Source: Enoplosus armatus (Eukaryota; Chordata; Actinopteri; Centrarchiformes; Enoplosidae). Taken from it: 64,000 bases of DNA. The stretch's first letter is position 1. Each line of letters opens with the position of its first letter. Of the stretch, positions 37,386 through 50,194 are shown in pieces. The stretch is taken from NCBI RefSeq assembly GCF_043641665.1, contig NC_092180.1, forward strand, positions 4,712,391 through 4,776,390, written 5' to 3'. The notes beneath the pieces are model-generated. The model was not told the origin of the DNA. It did not search any database and saw nothing but the letters and a program-made list of their open reading frames with translations. A program made the translations under genes and the position numbers.

Positions 37386-38880
37386 AGGTATTATCTTGTG
37401 GAATGGTGTTCATCCCTCCAATAGAGGTCCACAGACTTAGCGAGGGGCACTGAGGCTGTTCTGGAGGCTCGTGGTTCCATACTGAGACACTTCATGTTAG
37501 TTTTTCATTTAATTTCTCACCCCTCTATATGTCTTTCAAATAGTAATAACTATAATAATAAATAGTAATACCCCATTGTCAACCTATTGAAATCTTCAAG
37601 GCTGATTTGTGTAAATGTCTTCCTTTAAAAGTATTAAATGTTACAATGAGATCAGCAGACAAAATGAGTGACCTGTGTAGTTTCTGTAAAGTCGTGCTGT
37701 GCAAATCTGCTTCCTTTTCTCCCAGTTTCCCCTGTCTTCCTCTGTCTCTTTGTCTCTCTCCCCATCTCTCTCTCTGGTCTGGTCACACAGTGCAGCTGAG
37801 GCTGATAATAAGCTGCAGCCACACCGTACGGTCCGCTCTCCATCTGGATTCAGACGTCGCAGTGGCAGGAGGAGGACGAGAAGGAGGAGAGGAGGGCGAG
37901 TTAAGAGGGGAAGAGGAAATTTGGGTCACGCTTGAAGCCATAATGATGGTATAATGCACCAGCACAATCTCTGCTGCAGCACCGAATAAATCATAGATGC
38001 AACACCCTTCACAGATAATAACTAATGGCTCCTCTCGACACCCCAAGCCAGTGCACAATATGAATCTGCACCCAACAAGTTAGATAAATGAATCTGACAT
38101 CTGACATTGAATACCCCCAACCACACACATGCACAAACTCTCACCTCTCAAATTCCAGCCAATGACATTTCTCAGCTACCTCCGAGGCACCCAAACAAAG
38201 ATTGATCAGAGCAAAAGGTATCAAGCAGGAGATTATGGGACCAAGTTCCCTGAGTTTCCATTACCGGCCTCCTAATCCGTTTATAAGGATATGCTCTTAA
38301 TGGGCATGAGCAGTGAGAGCTACGCGTATTGTGTGTGTGAGGGAGAGGTCATCCATCATGGACGGACCTCTGAGGAGGACGAGGGGACAGCAGGGAAGGT
38401 TAATGTCAGCCTGGATCTGACTGAAGCTCACATCTATTCAGCGTCCAAATCTCTGATGACAAAGCTGACTGATTTAGCTTCTTCGGCTCTCCTCGACATC
38501 AGTGATACACATGCCGGCCAAGCATAGGTTAGCCACCCGACAAGCGGCACGACAATATCATCTCACTGAGTCACGTGGCCTCATAGTCAGGCTTAAAATC
38601 ACCTTTTCCCCCCAAAAACAGTGAAAAATCCTACCATTCTAATATTTGGGTGAGACAGTTCCACCTTTTTTCAACTTTATCAACTGTTGAAAGTTGAAAT
38701 CTATAATATTCTATTGGCTCGTGGCACAAAGTAATCACATTATCATTGAGTGTTTGCAAGTGTTGCCGATCAATGTCACTTATCTTCTGTCAATCATTAC
38801 TGAGATTCCAAGCTTTATAAAAAGGCAGCGATGGCTGTGAAGATTCTGTAATGTCAGGCCATCTAAATTAGCCTCCGTTT
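37386..38880. other. Intergenic, no gene seen
   Basis: Pyrimidine-rich up to 37790. Then 37830-38540 is repeat-free and richer in CpG than its surroundings; blocks 37940-38060 and 38160-38300 look like candidate conserved non-coding elements. The 78-codon open frame at 38291-38527 has no recognisable domain or splice context. Confidence 0.45.
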
Positions 38881-38889
38881 CTGTGTTTC

Positions 38890-39222
38890 TGTGTATTTTC
38901 TGGGCATGCTCCATAATTCCAATGCCCTTGAACTACTCACTAGCTCAGTGTATTTGCTGGAACGTCCCTTACTGTCAAGCCCCTTTAACTATTTATTGGC
39001 TCTGTGCATTTGGCAGAAATACTAAGATCTGCAAGGCCCTGAACTACCCACCAACACTGCCTTTTCTGGGCATGCAATGCACTCCCATGCCCCTTGAACT
39101 ACACATTGGCTCTGTGTAGTTTCTGAAAAAGCTGCAATCACCCAGGCCTATCAACTACCCACTGCCAGTGTATTTTCTGTACACGCTCTTATCTCTGTGG
39201 TCATCTCAACAACCCACTACCT
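38890..39222 (+). repeat. Degenerate tandem repeat, about 55 bp x 6
   Basis: Units start near 38891, 38948, 39004, 39059, 39114 and 39168, so the period falls from 57 to 54 bp. Each has the layout tgtgtattttctg ... atgccccttgaactac ... cattggctc. Unit-to-unit identity is modest. One plus frame stays open over four units, as expected when the period is sometimes a multiple of three. Confidence 0.75.
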
Positions 39223-42200
39223 TTTCCCAGGTCCTCTAAACTCCTGTATCTCACCGTTCTGCCTGAGGCACTGGTTTGGACCCACAGTTCAGCTGATGTG
39301 CCCCCCTACTTACACCCACAAGAAACCATTGAAATGTAGGTCAAGTGGGTAAACTGATGGCCTCACTGGCGCACACACACACACAGATTTTCTTCCAACG
39401 CCAAAATATTGAACAGATCAGTATTTCCTCTGAATTATTTTGGTAGCTGCACGTCTCCTACATGTGCAGCCTGTTGCATATTTCATTTGACAAGTTCCTG
39501 CTCTCTTTCCAGTGGCTTGTGAAAAGAAGTTCATCTCCCCGTTCAGGCTTAGATAAGTGGGACTGACTGTGAAGAAATGAAAATGGGAGTTATGAGCAGA
39601 GAGAATAATCATTTGTTTAAATCTGCCGCATCCGCTTTGTGGAGGTTTTTGGTGGATGCGTGCTTGGACACTTTTGTAGAAAAGGCCATACTGCTCCGAC
39701 CGCAAAGACGTAACTTCACTCCTCCTGACTGCTCTTTTCCCCGTCTGCCTCCACTGGTGTCATGATGTAGTTTGTTTTCCTTTCGGATATTATCTTTGTG
39801 TCTGTCAGACAAATACAACAACAACAAAAAGACATTGCAATTAAAGACTTTTAACTACAAAGTGCTCCCCAACATCGTCACCAACAACCCAGAATTCAGT
39901 TCAACAAAATTGTGTAATTGTATGTATTCCTGAGCACCACATGCATATGAAAATCTGAGGGGGGGGGGGGGGGGGGGGGGACTTTCTTGACAGATCTCAC
40001 CATAAAAATGCAACCGGCATGACATGATTTCAGAGCAGAGAGGTGTTGCAATATTTCAGAAAGCCTTCTCTATGATATCAGAATGCGCACTCATTGCTTT
40101 GATTTGCCCAAAGACATAAGCTTTATGAAAATAAATGGCGTGTCTTTGAAACAGAATCACGGCAGAACACAGTCTATGAAACAGCAGCCTATTTTAGTTG
40201 TATTTTCCTGAGGTGAAATAAACAAACGCGCGCTATTCATTTGTGTGTTCCCTTGTGGTTTTTTGAACACCTACACTGGCACGGAGCTGGATACAAATGT
40301 GCTGTACGCTGCTTTCATTAGGCAAGCAGAACTTCAGCCAAAGGCATTAGCTGTTCCTAATTATTATAAACGGTTTCCAGTTTTAACCGTCTTCCACTCA
40401 ACCTTATGATGATTCATATTCATATAAACAGCAGTCAGAGAATCCTCTGCTCTGGCCTTATACATGTGTACCTCAAGACAAGAATCTAACTCCTAACTCC
40501 TCTAAAACTACGAACTTGAGTGAGAAAAAGAAAGTACAGGAATGTTTCATTTGTATCAGTCACAATTTTCTGCAGCTACAAAACAGGTTTTCAATTTAAT
40601 TCATCAGTGTATTTTTATGTACCTGCCTCTGTTTTTTTTGTCCCAGACGTCACTCCTGAGCAAATACAAAGGAACGTTTGTGGCACATGAGTGAAACCGT
40701 GAGGAACGGTTAGATGCATTAGCATTTCAATCTGTTCCTGTCTGTATTTTTTAGACATTTACATGTATATAGAGAAATGGCTGCGAGTATGCAGTCTTGT
40801 AGGAGCCTCCCAGGTATTTGCACAACCACAGATGTATTATATCTGATACGAAGTGAAACTAGGGAGGAGACGGGGGGGGGGGCAAGACTGCAATGGCTTA
40901 AAAATAAGAGTCGGCTGCAAATTGAATTCTGAACATATTCTCAAATAAATTCAACAGGAGGGATGCAGGGAAATGCCAAAGAGCATTAATGGTCATTGGT
41001 GATGTATGATGAGACATTTAACATTTCACACATCTGGTAGCATGACAACAAGGACTGAGCTAAAAAGAGGTCGATGACTGTCAGCCACTATACAGCCATT
41101 TCATACAGGAAACAAGTGTATATGCAATTCTACCACACATTCAACCCATGTTGGACCCAGCCACATGGGACAGCTGTCAGTCACTGTTGCTTTAAGACAG
41201 ATCAAATCAGGTACTGTAGTCTCCTGAAGCAGGATTAGTGAGTAAGGTTAGCAAGTTCACAGTCCGGTTGCTATGATAAGTACCACGACAGACCAAACCT
41301 GCGAGGAGCATCTTTTGTTCAGGCTTACTGATGAAAACTTCTGAAAGAACTACTTCCTCATCACTCAAATGCTACACTGTTATTGGCTGGCTCACGATTC
41401 ACATGTGTTTGTTCAGACTTGCAAAGCCCATTTGAGACCATTGGTTGCCTATAAAATCAATGCAAAGATGCTGCTGAAAGCTTGAAAATGTTTCAGTGAT
41501 CCGGCCCAGTAAGTCTGAAATGCAGCTATTAGCATCACATGTTCATCACAGATTGATACGGCCCTCTAAGGCAGAGTACTACACAAACAAGGTTTCTGCT
41601 CTAGGACCCAACTGGGACTAATTATGTTTCAGCTTAGCTCTTCATTAACAGGGACTATGACAGTGCTATGAATCACGGACACCTTGCTGCCTCTTACCAT
41701 TAACATGCGTTGCTGAAAAGCGTGACCACTATGTTTACATATTCATGTACACAGCTCACTGGGGCCAGGGGTCACTTCCCAGTCATTTTCAGGAGCTGAA
41801 CAAATCCACAGGACCTGGTTAGCAGAGAAGTTACTTTGGCTGTTAATAAGAAACCTTCCTTTGATCGCTAGCTCACATCTGCAGAGCAACCTGTACGAGT
41901 GTGTTCAGAGCACTGTGAAAAGTGCAGTTCCCTCTAGACCTGCACACTCGCACGACACCCTCCTCAGGCTACACAAACATATTTCTCTCTTTTAAGAGAT
42001 GCCCCCATCTCGGCTCTCACTCTCAGGTGTTGGGACATATTTTTACCCCCCGGTACTCAAGGAACATCTGTGGGCAGCTGGATGTTCCTCAACTCCCCGG
42101 TGAGTTCAGTTAAAAGCAAAACAAGAGCTGCCTCCGGTCACAGAGTCTAGCCGATCAGTCCTCTATGATCACTCTCTGCACACCTGTCAATCACAGCTCT

Positions 42201-45200
42201 GAGCCACAGTCGTCTGTGGGGACAGAAGGGATCGAGAGAGACGGCAGGGGAAAAAAAAAGCCCTACTTTCTACTTGTTAAATGTCCACCCACAGTGACAT
42301 TGAATGGACATATTCAGCAAGATGAGCAACGCTGCCAATATGAATAATACAAAGCCAAATAAGAAACAGAAAATCTAAAGTGTGAACACCCACAGAGCCT
42401 TTTCGGCTACTATGCTGTCAGATCAAAACAATTAATTGAAATCAGCTCATTTCAATTGCATAAATATGAATGTTTCACTCGTGGAGTAGTAAATGTGTTC
42501 ACATTCATTCAACTTCTACATGTGATTTTGTGCTGTCGGCCAAAAATCATCTCAAAAGCAGGAATTCTGCGAATGCCATTTCATACTGTGCTTCTCTGGT
42601 AGATTGATACTTGACCCATGGTGTTGTGTGTTTTTTAAAGTGCTTTGTTTTTCATTTGCCAGTTTACTAAACTAGCTAATGTTATTCGTTTGATAGCTAG
42701 TTTATGGTACTGCCCGACATTTGGGATGGCTGGTGACACTTCCAGGACTCTTTTAGGTTCAAAACAGTAGATTAGGTGTTCAGATCTCTTCAGAGCTACT
42801 TTTCCTTATTGTAATATACATCGATAAAAACAAACAGACAAAAAGGTATTTTTAATATATTTTAAATTACATTTATTGCATTCTTCAGATTAAATTGTCA
42901 TTACTTGTTCTTCCTGGTAAACAATATATGTTTCAGCCACTAAAGAATTCTTTCTAGCAATAAAATGAGAACAGCTGCAGAAATGAAGAAGAAAAGGTAA
43001 AGAAGAGAAGGAGGGAAGAGAGGAGGACCGATATCCTCAGACTGCCAGAGGGGAAACAGAGGGGGTACACCTCAGTGAACAGATCATACATCACAGCCCA
43101 AATTTCACTCAGAGTACAGGAGACTGAAAACATCTTTGAACAAAACATTTCACCACGACTGACATAACCTCCTCCTCCTGTCAACACACACAGTGCAGCC
43201 TGCTGATCTCTGGTTGCCATAGCAGTGGTGTCAGGCTACTGTCTAGTTCAGTCTGATAGGGAAAGTGCCCAGAAGGAGGGCTTCGTTCAGCTCCGTGACA
43301 CAGCCTGACAGACAGCTGGGCTGATGTTGACGGTTGAGGGTGAAAAACGACGACTAGATTGACGTTAGCTGGGAACCGAGCACTAAAAACGACTCCCATG
43401 GCGCTCTGCGATCTCTGACGTTAATGACATCGCTCTGCCATAAACAAGACTATGCAACCTTTGAGGTACCACTCTGAAAAGAAATCTGGTGTCAGTTCAC
43501 AATTAACGATATGAATAATTGATTCGTCTCTTGTTCTACATCAAATGAAGTCACAGTGCCCTTCAGACCTTCACTTGAATACCAAAATGATCATTGCAGA
43601 ATGTGGTAAAGTTGTACGTGGAATATTGAAATAGTTTATAACACTATACTGCAGGCATTTGATTTTCTTTTCACCAGGATAAAATCTTTCATCCTATTTT
43701 TTGGTCTATCAGTTCTGTCTGAGAAGAGCCAATGAAAAGGGTATGAACAAAGGAAAAAAAGCGAGTTCAGGACTAAACCCTGAACTAGCTCAGGATCATT
43801 TGAGTATTATATTTTTGACGTTCCACCTATCATCACACCGGGTGCACAGCGAACTAGGTTGATGGAGTCGTACACTACCTGAACAGCTGTGCTTGTGTGG
43901 CACTGGCATAAAGAATGGATGACCTGTGCTATTATATCCCCAAACACAGAATGGGTTTGTGTTCAAATTGAGCATAACTCAAACAGTCTCGAGTACGTTG
44001 AATGCTCTTTTTATACCTTTTAAATTGAAGTCTAACTAGAAATGATTCAAAATGTTGTAATGCAGCTGGAGTATATCTTAAGTCTTACACATTTTGATCA
44101 AAACAATGTATTATAAAGCATACTCGTGTGAGTGCATGTGTCATACTTATCTGCATAGACCTTTGTTTCCATCCAGAAGCCTAGAAATCCTACTCATGGT
44201 AAAAGGTTTCCATTTGAAACACTTTTCATAGCAAATATCAGAATCAAATATTTGTGTGTGAACCTGCCTGCATGAAGGTTTTTGCAGTTGTAGTTTTACC
44301 CCAACAAGATTTCTCCCTGCAGGAGCAATCAGTGCTCGTGTGGAGGCTTCAGGCGCTCATGTGCTTCTGTAACAGGATAAATCCAGTGAAATATTTGGCT
44401 TATTACACACCTGGGACTGAGAGCATCAGGCCACATGCATCTGTTCAGAGTGGAAGAACAACCGATGTTCAACTGCCACCTGGTGGTAAAAAAAAAATCA
44501 TCCTGTGCAGCAGAGATGAGAGACATGCAGGTCAGTAGGTTGTCATTTCAAATTCATCCAGAATAACCAGCCCAAGGTTAAATCGCAGGAAGAATCCAAG
44601 GTTGTTTTTTTTTTGTTGTTGCTTTGTTCCCTTTGTCTCCAACTGGTCTGCAAATTGTTCCCAGAATCAAGTCTCCTGAAGTACAAATGAAGCCACCCCA
44701 TCAGAAACAGCTAATCATGTTTTCGAGTTCCACAAAGTCAAAATATTAAGACTAACAAACAATATTTTTCTTTAAAAGTGTAAAGGCGTTAGTCGGATTT
44801 GAATCAAGAATAAATGTAAGAATGTCTTATGTGGGCATTGACAAATTATGCAACTATTTGCCTCTAGAAAGTGGGAAAATCTATAGAAAATGTAACCAGT
44901 ATTTGCCGAGTGCATCCATTCGAGCTGTTCAGCCAGCTTTTGGATCGTCTTGTTCCATTCATTAAATAAACAAAACAAAAAACCACAAGTGTCTTAAAAT
45001 GTGAATTAAAAATTTTATTAGTGAAAAAAAAAGGGAACAGTGGTTTAAAGGGTTTACACAGACTACCTTGTTGTGAATATTGTGCAATATATCATTACTT
45101 AGGTATACGACTATCATATTAATTTTATGTCACACTGACCAGCCTCAACTTTAACCAAATGAACACATCATCAGGTCTGAGACCCACTGCAGGCTGACAA

Positions 45201-46084
45201 ACCCACAGAGAACATGCAGATATTTAAGATGAGCTGTGGCCTCTGATGATGCAAGGCAATCATAAAAAGTGTAATCCCTTCAGAGGAATCCGCAGGCAGT
45301 CAACCCATTCCAGTCACCTCTGCAAAACAGTCTCAGTAAAAGCAATTACTGTGATTTACGCGACTGCCCTGACTCAAAGGATTACTGAACAGTTGGATGT
45401 TATGACAAGGACCGAAATATGATAGTGTTTGTGCATATTTACTAAAGTATGCGTCCGGACCGTGTTTTTGTGGTGATGACAGTAAAGATTAACGTACCAA
45501 AACTGGACTCCCCCTGCGTTGCTCACCAGTAACAAGCCCACAGCACAGCTGTAGAGCGTCGAGATGTCTTCCAAGGAACACAGTGGTCATCAATGTTTGT
45601 GCTACTGTTGATGTTATAATTTCTGACAATATTTCTCAGTATTGCAAATTGTTTCCACAAACATTTCAGACAACACAAGTATAGTTCAATATTCAATTTG
45701 TATTTTTTCCCCCCTTCATTTGTTCCAAGTTAAAGACATGACTTCCATTTTCGCCCTAAATAAGAATGCATCAAATAGATTAAAAGAAAATCTGTGAGCG
45801 AGCACAATGGAAGCAGGATTTGGGTCAAGATGACAGGCAGAAGGAAGCAGGCATTTCCCACTAAAGAGAATGAGTCATCACTGAGGCAGACAAAGACAAA
45901 CATTGTCTCGGATTCATTTTTTTTACATTACACGCAACCCTCCTGGTGTCATTGCTTGTTATTTACCAAAACCACAATCTGATCTTACATCATAGGAGGC
46001 CTGCAGAGCTCTATCAACTCCTCAATTTGAACACTGAAAAGAATTGGGTCAATTTTTTAAGGAACTTAACATTCCTGTTACAAA
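39223..46084. other. Intergenic, no gene seen
   Basis: G22 run at 39959-39980 and G11 run at 40872-40882. Block 40000-40420 and block 40890-41000 are repeat-free and AT-rich with enhancer-like texture. No exon recognised on either strand. Open frames at 42954-43399 lie in a pyrimidine-rich stretch and have no known domain. Confidence 0.45.
39959..39980 (+). repeat. G22 homopolymer
   Basis: Twenty-two consecutive G between 'aaaatctga' and 'actttcttg'. It can form a G-quadruplex and is a likely site of length error. Confidence 0.95.
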
Positions 46085-46090
46085 TTTATT
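46085..46090 (-). terminator. Poly(A) signal of the small minus-strand gene
   Basis: TTTATT on the plus strand is AATAAA on the minus strand, 163 bp after the stop codon at 46253-46255. This gives a short, ordinary 3' UTR. Use of the site is inferred. Confidence 0.5.
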
Positions 46091-46252
46091 AGATTTATGA
46101 ATCTTTACAAGTCCCAACTTACTCAATTTCTGAATCAGGGGTCCAGTGCCAACAGCAGCCCTACCATTAGTTAACATGAAGTTTTAGGACCTTGTAAAAT
46201 CCTTTAGTACAAGCACACATACTGGAAATGTGTTTTCCAGCATCGGGTAGGG

Positions 46253-46386
46253 TCAATTCAGGTCGTACTGCAGCAGCTCAGGGATCGAGGACATGTGCAG
46301 CAGGTGGAGGTCCGGGCTGAACTTTGGCTGTGACCTGCAACTGTACCAGTGACTGCTGCTGCTGCGATTTCTGGGCATGAGGCTGC
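46253..46386 (-). CDS. Small gene, terminal coding exon
   Basis: The acceptor ctttgtccctgcag precedes 46386. The exon reads (G)GC AGC CTC ATG CCC AGA AAT CGC and ends GAC CTG AAT TGA. It encodes 43 complete residues, rich in serine and histidine. Incoming phase is 1. Confidence 0.55.
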
Positions 46387-49011
46387 CTGCAGGGACAAAG
46401 GAGGGGGGAGAGAAGACAGAAAGAGGACAGGGGAAATTTAAAAGCACAGCCAATTATTTAGTTAAGGAAGTAATTAGGACAAATGGGGAAGCCTAACAGG
46501 AAAACCGCTATCGTGGGCAGTTTGTTTTCCAAAAAACACCAAGAGTCCATCTATCAAGTGGGCCACTGGTCACAGCCGGCCTAAGTTTTAACTAGGTCAT
46601 TAGTGACCAACAGAGAAAGTGCTGGCTCATGGAGGCTGTTAAATGATACATAGAAATGTACCAAGTTATTAATACTGTAAGAAACAAATGAATGTGCTAG
46701 ACGGAGAGCATGGCCTGTGCTGCCTCAGTGAAAAGTGAGTGTGACACTGTACGTTACCATTGCCAAGAGATCACCAAGCATCTCTGCCATCAAGCACAGT
46801 GACACGTGATTGTTTTGAATAAAATCTCACTTATTTTCACATGTGACTAGATAACAGTGTTATAGGCATTTATAAACGTATTGTTGTCCACCTCTAAATA
46901 GACTGTTGCACCATCTGAAATTTGACTGCATTTTCTAAATTTCAGTTTTTTTTCATTTTAGGACTTCAGTGCTCTTACTCTGTGGACCCAACGCAGAGGC
47001 CTTAACTTTTGGTGTAGGTAGTGAGCAGCACCATCTTGGAACACTGTACCCAACTCTCTTAAGAACAGCCTATGGTTTTTCCAGATCAGTTTGTGGAGAA
47101 GGCTGGCCTAGACCTGGAAAGGTCTCACGTTAAAGGTGTGGAGCCCCTGAATGCTCTAGCATGCTCCTAGCCGTCTGACAGTTGGGGACAAAATTACACT
47201 ACACGTATTGTGCCAGGTTCTGGCAAGAGGCAACAGTGGGGGAAAAAAGCTGTTTTCCCCCCCTTTTGCCAGGAGGGCTCCAGCTTCCACTGACTGGATT
47301 TTATAAAAAGCTCAAGGAACTAGTCAAGCATTATTACAGTTGTTACAAGATTATAAGAAAATAGAGCTGCATATATTTCCAGGTGTCAGAAATTAGTAGG
47401 GAAGACTTTACAATTCAGCAGTGATAAGAGTCTAAAGCTTTGAGCTGTGACTTTTTAAATTAGATAATCTGCAAAAGAGGAAAAACACAAAAGTTGATGG
47501 ATTAGGCTTTGTGTACTCACCAGCTCTCAGATATTAGTTTATCCACCCTCTATGAAGGGAAAACTTTTACTAGCGGGATACGTTTTGTTCATCATGTTCA
47601 CAATGGCTCGAACATCCTGCCTAACAGAGTCCTTGAGCTCTCCCATCTTCAGGCTGGGAAAGGGTTAGAAAGAGAAACACAGAATTGTAGGTCAGGAAAT
47701 GACAAGACCTTTAAGCAGTGACCCACTGTTTGTCAGGTGTGGGGGTGTCTCAGATGGCCCCTGTGCACAATGGGTGTCAACACAGGTTGTCAGGACAGGT
47801 CCGCTGTGCTACTGCAATCAGCAACCCGACTAATAGTGCAACTCATCATTGTCACACCCCGGTGGCTCACTAAAACACACAAGTATAGCAGGACTAAGTT
47901 TCGGATAGTGAAAGCATTTGGGTATTCCTGAGTCCATGTCACCACACACTCTTAGTTTCCATTACATTTGAAGAACTGAAAATTCACGCAAATTAGACTA
48001 ATGAACTTAAAAGAAACTGCCGTTTTGAGATGGAACTTTTTACATAGCCACCACATCATTGTTCTTTGTTATGTACTGCTGCATATTTGTGGTGTTGGAT
48101 GGATTTTTGACGGATGTGCAGACATCTCTGAAAGAGTCAGAAAACAACAGGAAGGCAATAAGTCTCTGGTGATGATATGCTAACGTTTTTTCTGTCTTCT
48201 GGTTTAATACATTGAAACAAAAGCAAATTAAAGTTAGTTTAGTTTCACACACTGTCCCTCTTTTAGATTAGATGCAGAGTCGACCAACAGTGACGCTTTT
48301 TGCATCAAATGTTTGCTATGTGACTGATTGCTGTACACACGTTGTCACAGCCTCTAAAGATTGTTTTACATGTCAGGATTGCTCAGCACTGCAAGCTCTG
48401 CCTCAATAGTTCCAGGGCTATAGGAAAAAGGACTTTTGTGGAGCCAGGGACTAAATTTAGACCCTGGTTCCCCTGGTTGAAACACAGGTTAAGTCCCTGA
48501 CTTTCTAAAAAGGTTCCTCATTACTCACAATGTAGAGGTGAGCAATCATAAAACTTCTAGGTTCCAAAAAAAAAAAAAAAAAAGCTGAGCAAGTTTAACC
48601 AATTAATCTAAGGATGAGCAGCTGTATTGACTCCCATAACTACTGCTCACCTGACCAATTTCCACAATTAGTCACAATCTTACATGAAGCAATACGTTAA
48701 CTGACTACAAGTGTTGTGATATACATACTGTTTGTCAAATTGAATGGATCCAAACTGGTCAACTGAAGCTAATAACACACTGCTGTGGCTCAGGAGGCAG
48801 AACATGTGGAAGCGTCCTTGGGCAAGACACTGAACCTCCCGAGTGTAACAGAGTAAGAAAACTACTACAAAAAGGAAATAATTCTCCTATAGTTAGACAT
48901 TAAATCCAGAAACAGACCTTGAGGAATGAAGGAGCTGGCCTCTAGGTCACCAAGCTGATAGTCCTGCTTGAGGGAGGGGGGAGCGGAGCTGGAGAAACTC
49001 CACAGCATCAT
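46253..49011 (-). CDS. Unrecognised small spliced gene, 75 aa
   Basis: The join of 49011-48918 and 46386-46253 on the minus strand gives one open frame of 75 codons plus TGA. It starts MMLWSFSSSAPPSLKQDYQL, contains a serine-rich stretch (RNRSSSSHW) and ends SIPELLQYDLN. I do not recognise it. There is no signal peptide, membrane segment or cysteine cluster; it is probably a small soluble protein. Support comes from a matching phase-1 donor (caag|gtctgt) and acceptor (ctgcag|GC), two upstream non-coding exons, CCAAT boxes and a downstream AATAAA. The start is the first ATG of a pair; exon 2 has an in-frame TGA upstream. Additional exons in the 2.5-kb intron cannot be excluded. It ends far from nell1 and has the same strand as lrp4, upstream of which it does not lie. 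Confidence 0.55.
46387..48917 (-). other. Intron of the small gene
   Basis: It holds a candidate alternative exon (47521-47653), one copy of a duplicated segment (47751-47862), a SINE piece (48781-48843), a poly-A run (about 48566-48583) and a fold-back-looking stretch rich in 'ccctggttccc' near 48405-48500. No other coding segment found. Confidence 0.5.
48781..48843 (+). repeat. Truncated tRNA-derived SINE
   Basis: 'gctgtggctcaggaggcaga' followed by 'gtccttgggcaagacactga' is the fish SINE with its central part deleted. Related to the copy at 18350-18440. Confidence 0.6.
48918..49011 (-). CDS. Small gene, first coding exon
   Basis: The exon begins at 49025 after ttctcacttctag, with the ATG at 49011-49009 followed by a second ATG. 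It encodes MMLWSFSSSAPP...SSFIPQ plus the first base of a glycine codon, then the donor gtctgt at 48917. Outgoing phase is 1 and matches the last exon. Confidence 0.55.
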
Positions 49012-49634
49012 TCCACTTCTAGATGCTAGAAGTGAGAACAGGCAGACAGAACTTGGGGTTGGGTAATAATTCAGTATTACTGTTTTCAGTGGAAACACTG
49101 ATGATATCTTAACATTCTGTATAATTATGTTGTCAAAAAGAATCACTCAAAGAATTTAAGACATTAGTTAATTATAGAAGAATTATTTTGTCATGTGAAT
49201 TGCAGTAGTAAAGAAAGGTATTCTTATTGACAAAATATTGATGAATCCACATCACCCAGCAGAGTAGAAATCTCAGCATCAGACCTAATAAACATTACAG
49301 CTTAATGCAAACGTTGGTTGTCAAAAACAAATTAAGCAATTTGATCTAATGTTACTTAAACTCATCTCAGGTTATGGCGTGCACATACATCTGTACAGAT
49401 AACACACTTAGAAAAGGGTTATGGGTTGAGTCAGATGGCCCCTGTGCACACTGTGTGTCCCCAGGTTTAGATCGGATTGGGGTGTTGATGCCACTGCAAC
49501 AGACACCCCAACTGATTCGTGCAACTCATCACTCTCACACCCACCACCCCTTCGACTTTAACTTCGACCCTAAAGACACTCTTGAACTTTCCGGATGAGT
49601 CTGAAACACGCGTGCCTGCTGGGTTTGTGTTTAC

Positions 49635-49684
49635 CTTGTTTTCACGTTTCTGATTGACAGGTAGCTTCATCCGGTCTCATCTCG
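49635..49684 (-). other. Small gene, non-coding exon 2 (5' UTR)
   Basis: Acceptor cactttgcag before 49684 and donor gtaaac after 49635; 50 bp. In the frame of the 75-aa protein it contains TGA, so it must be untranslated. It carries short upstream ATGs. Confidence 0.4.
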
Positions 49685-50079
49685 CTGCAAAGTGAAAGGT
49701 TAACGACAGTTAGCCGCAATACGTGTGTACACCGGCGAACCATGCAAAACTAGCAGGTTAGCCGTAACCATGTGCGTAAAACGTGGCCAATCTCGGTTAC
49801 CTCGGCTCATCGTGGTATAACGCTATAAGGTAAACTGGTCTACGTAACATTGAAAGAAACTGGAATGGTTGGCTACTCGTAATAATCTTGATTCCTTCAA
49901 CGTTGCAAACAAACAGTAGCGCTTGGTTAACTCAAAAGGCCAATATTAATTAGCCGAGTTAGCTAACTGTTAGCTTGATAGCTATGCTAGCATTTAACAT
50001 TCGCTTCAGTTTCCGAACAACGTCAGACTGTTCTTCCTAAAACAAAACAGCCAAACAAAAGCACCTGATACAAACTTAC

Positions 50080-50190
50080 ATAAAAACGAAGAGATATCTC
50101 GGTGTTCTCTTAATAAACATCTTGCTTGGGTTTCTTGCTCGTCGTAGCTAGCTAATACTTTCTTCTCTTTTTAAACAAGAACGTTCTGGA
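50080..50190 (-). other. Small gene, putative exon 1 (5' UTR)
   Basis: The donor tttttat|gtaagt ends the exon at 50080. The 5' limit (about 50190) is a guess from the promoter-like sequence. An ATG in it opens an upstream frame that runs into exon 2 and stops there. Introns 49026-49634 and 49685-50079 follow; the first contains a duplicated segment (49431-49544). Confidence 0.4.
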
Positions 50191-50194
50191 AAGC

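Noticed and set aside
42954..43399. Minus-strand frames of 72-88 codons
   Set aside because: Pyrimidine-rich sequence gives S/F/L-rich products without motif or convincing splice sites.
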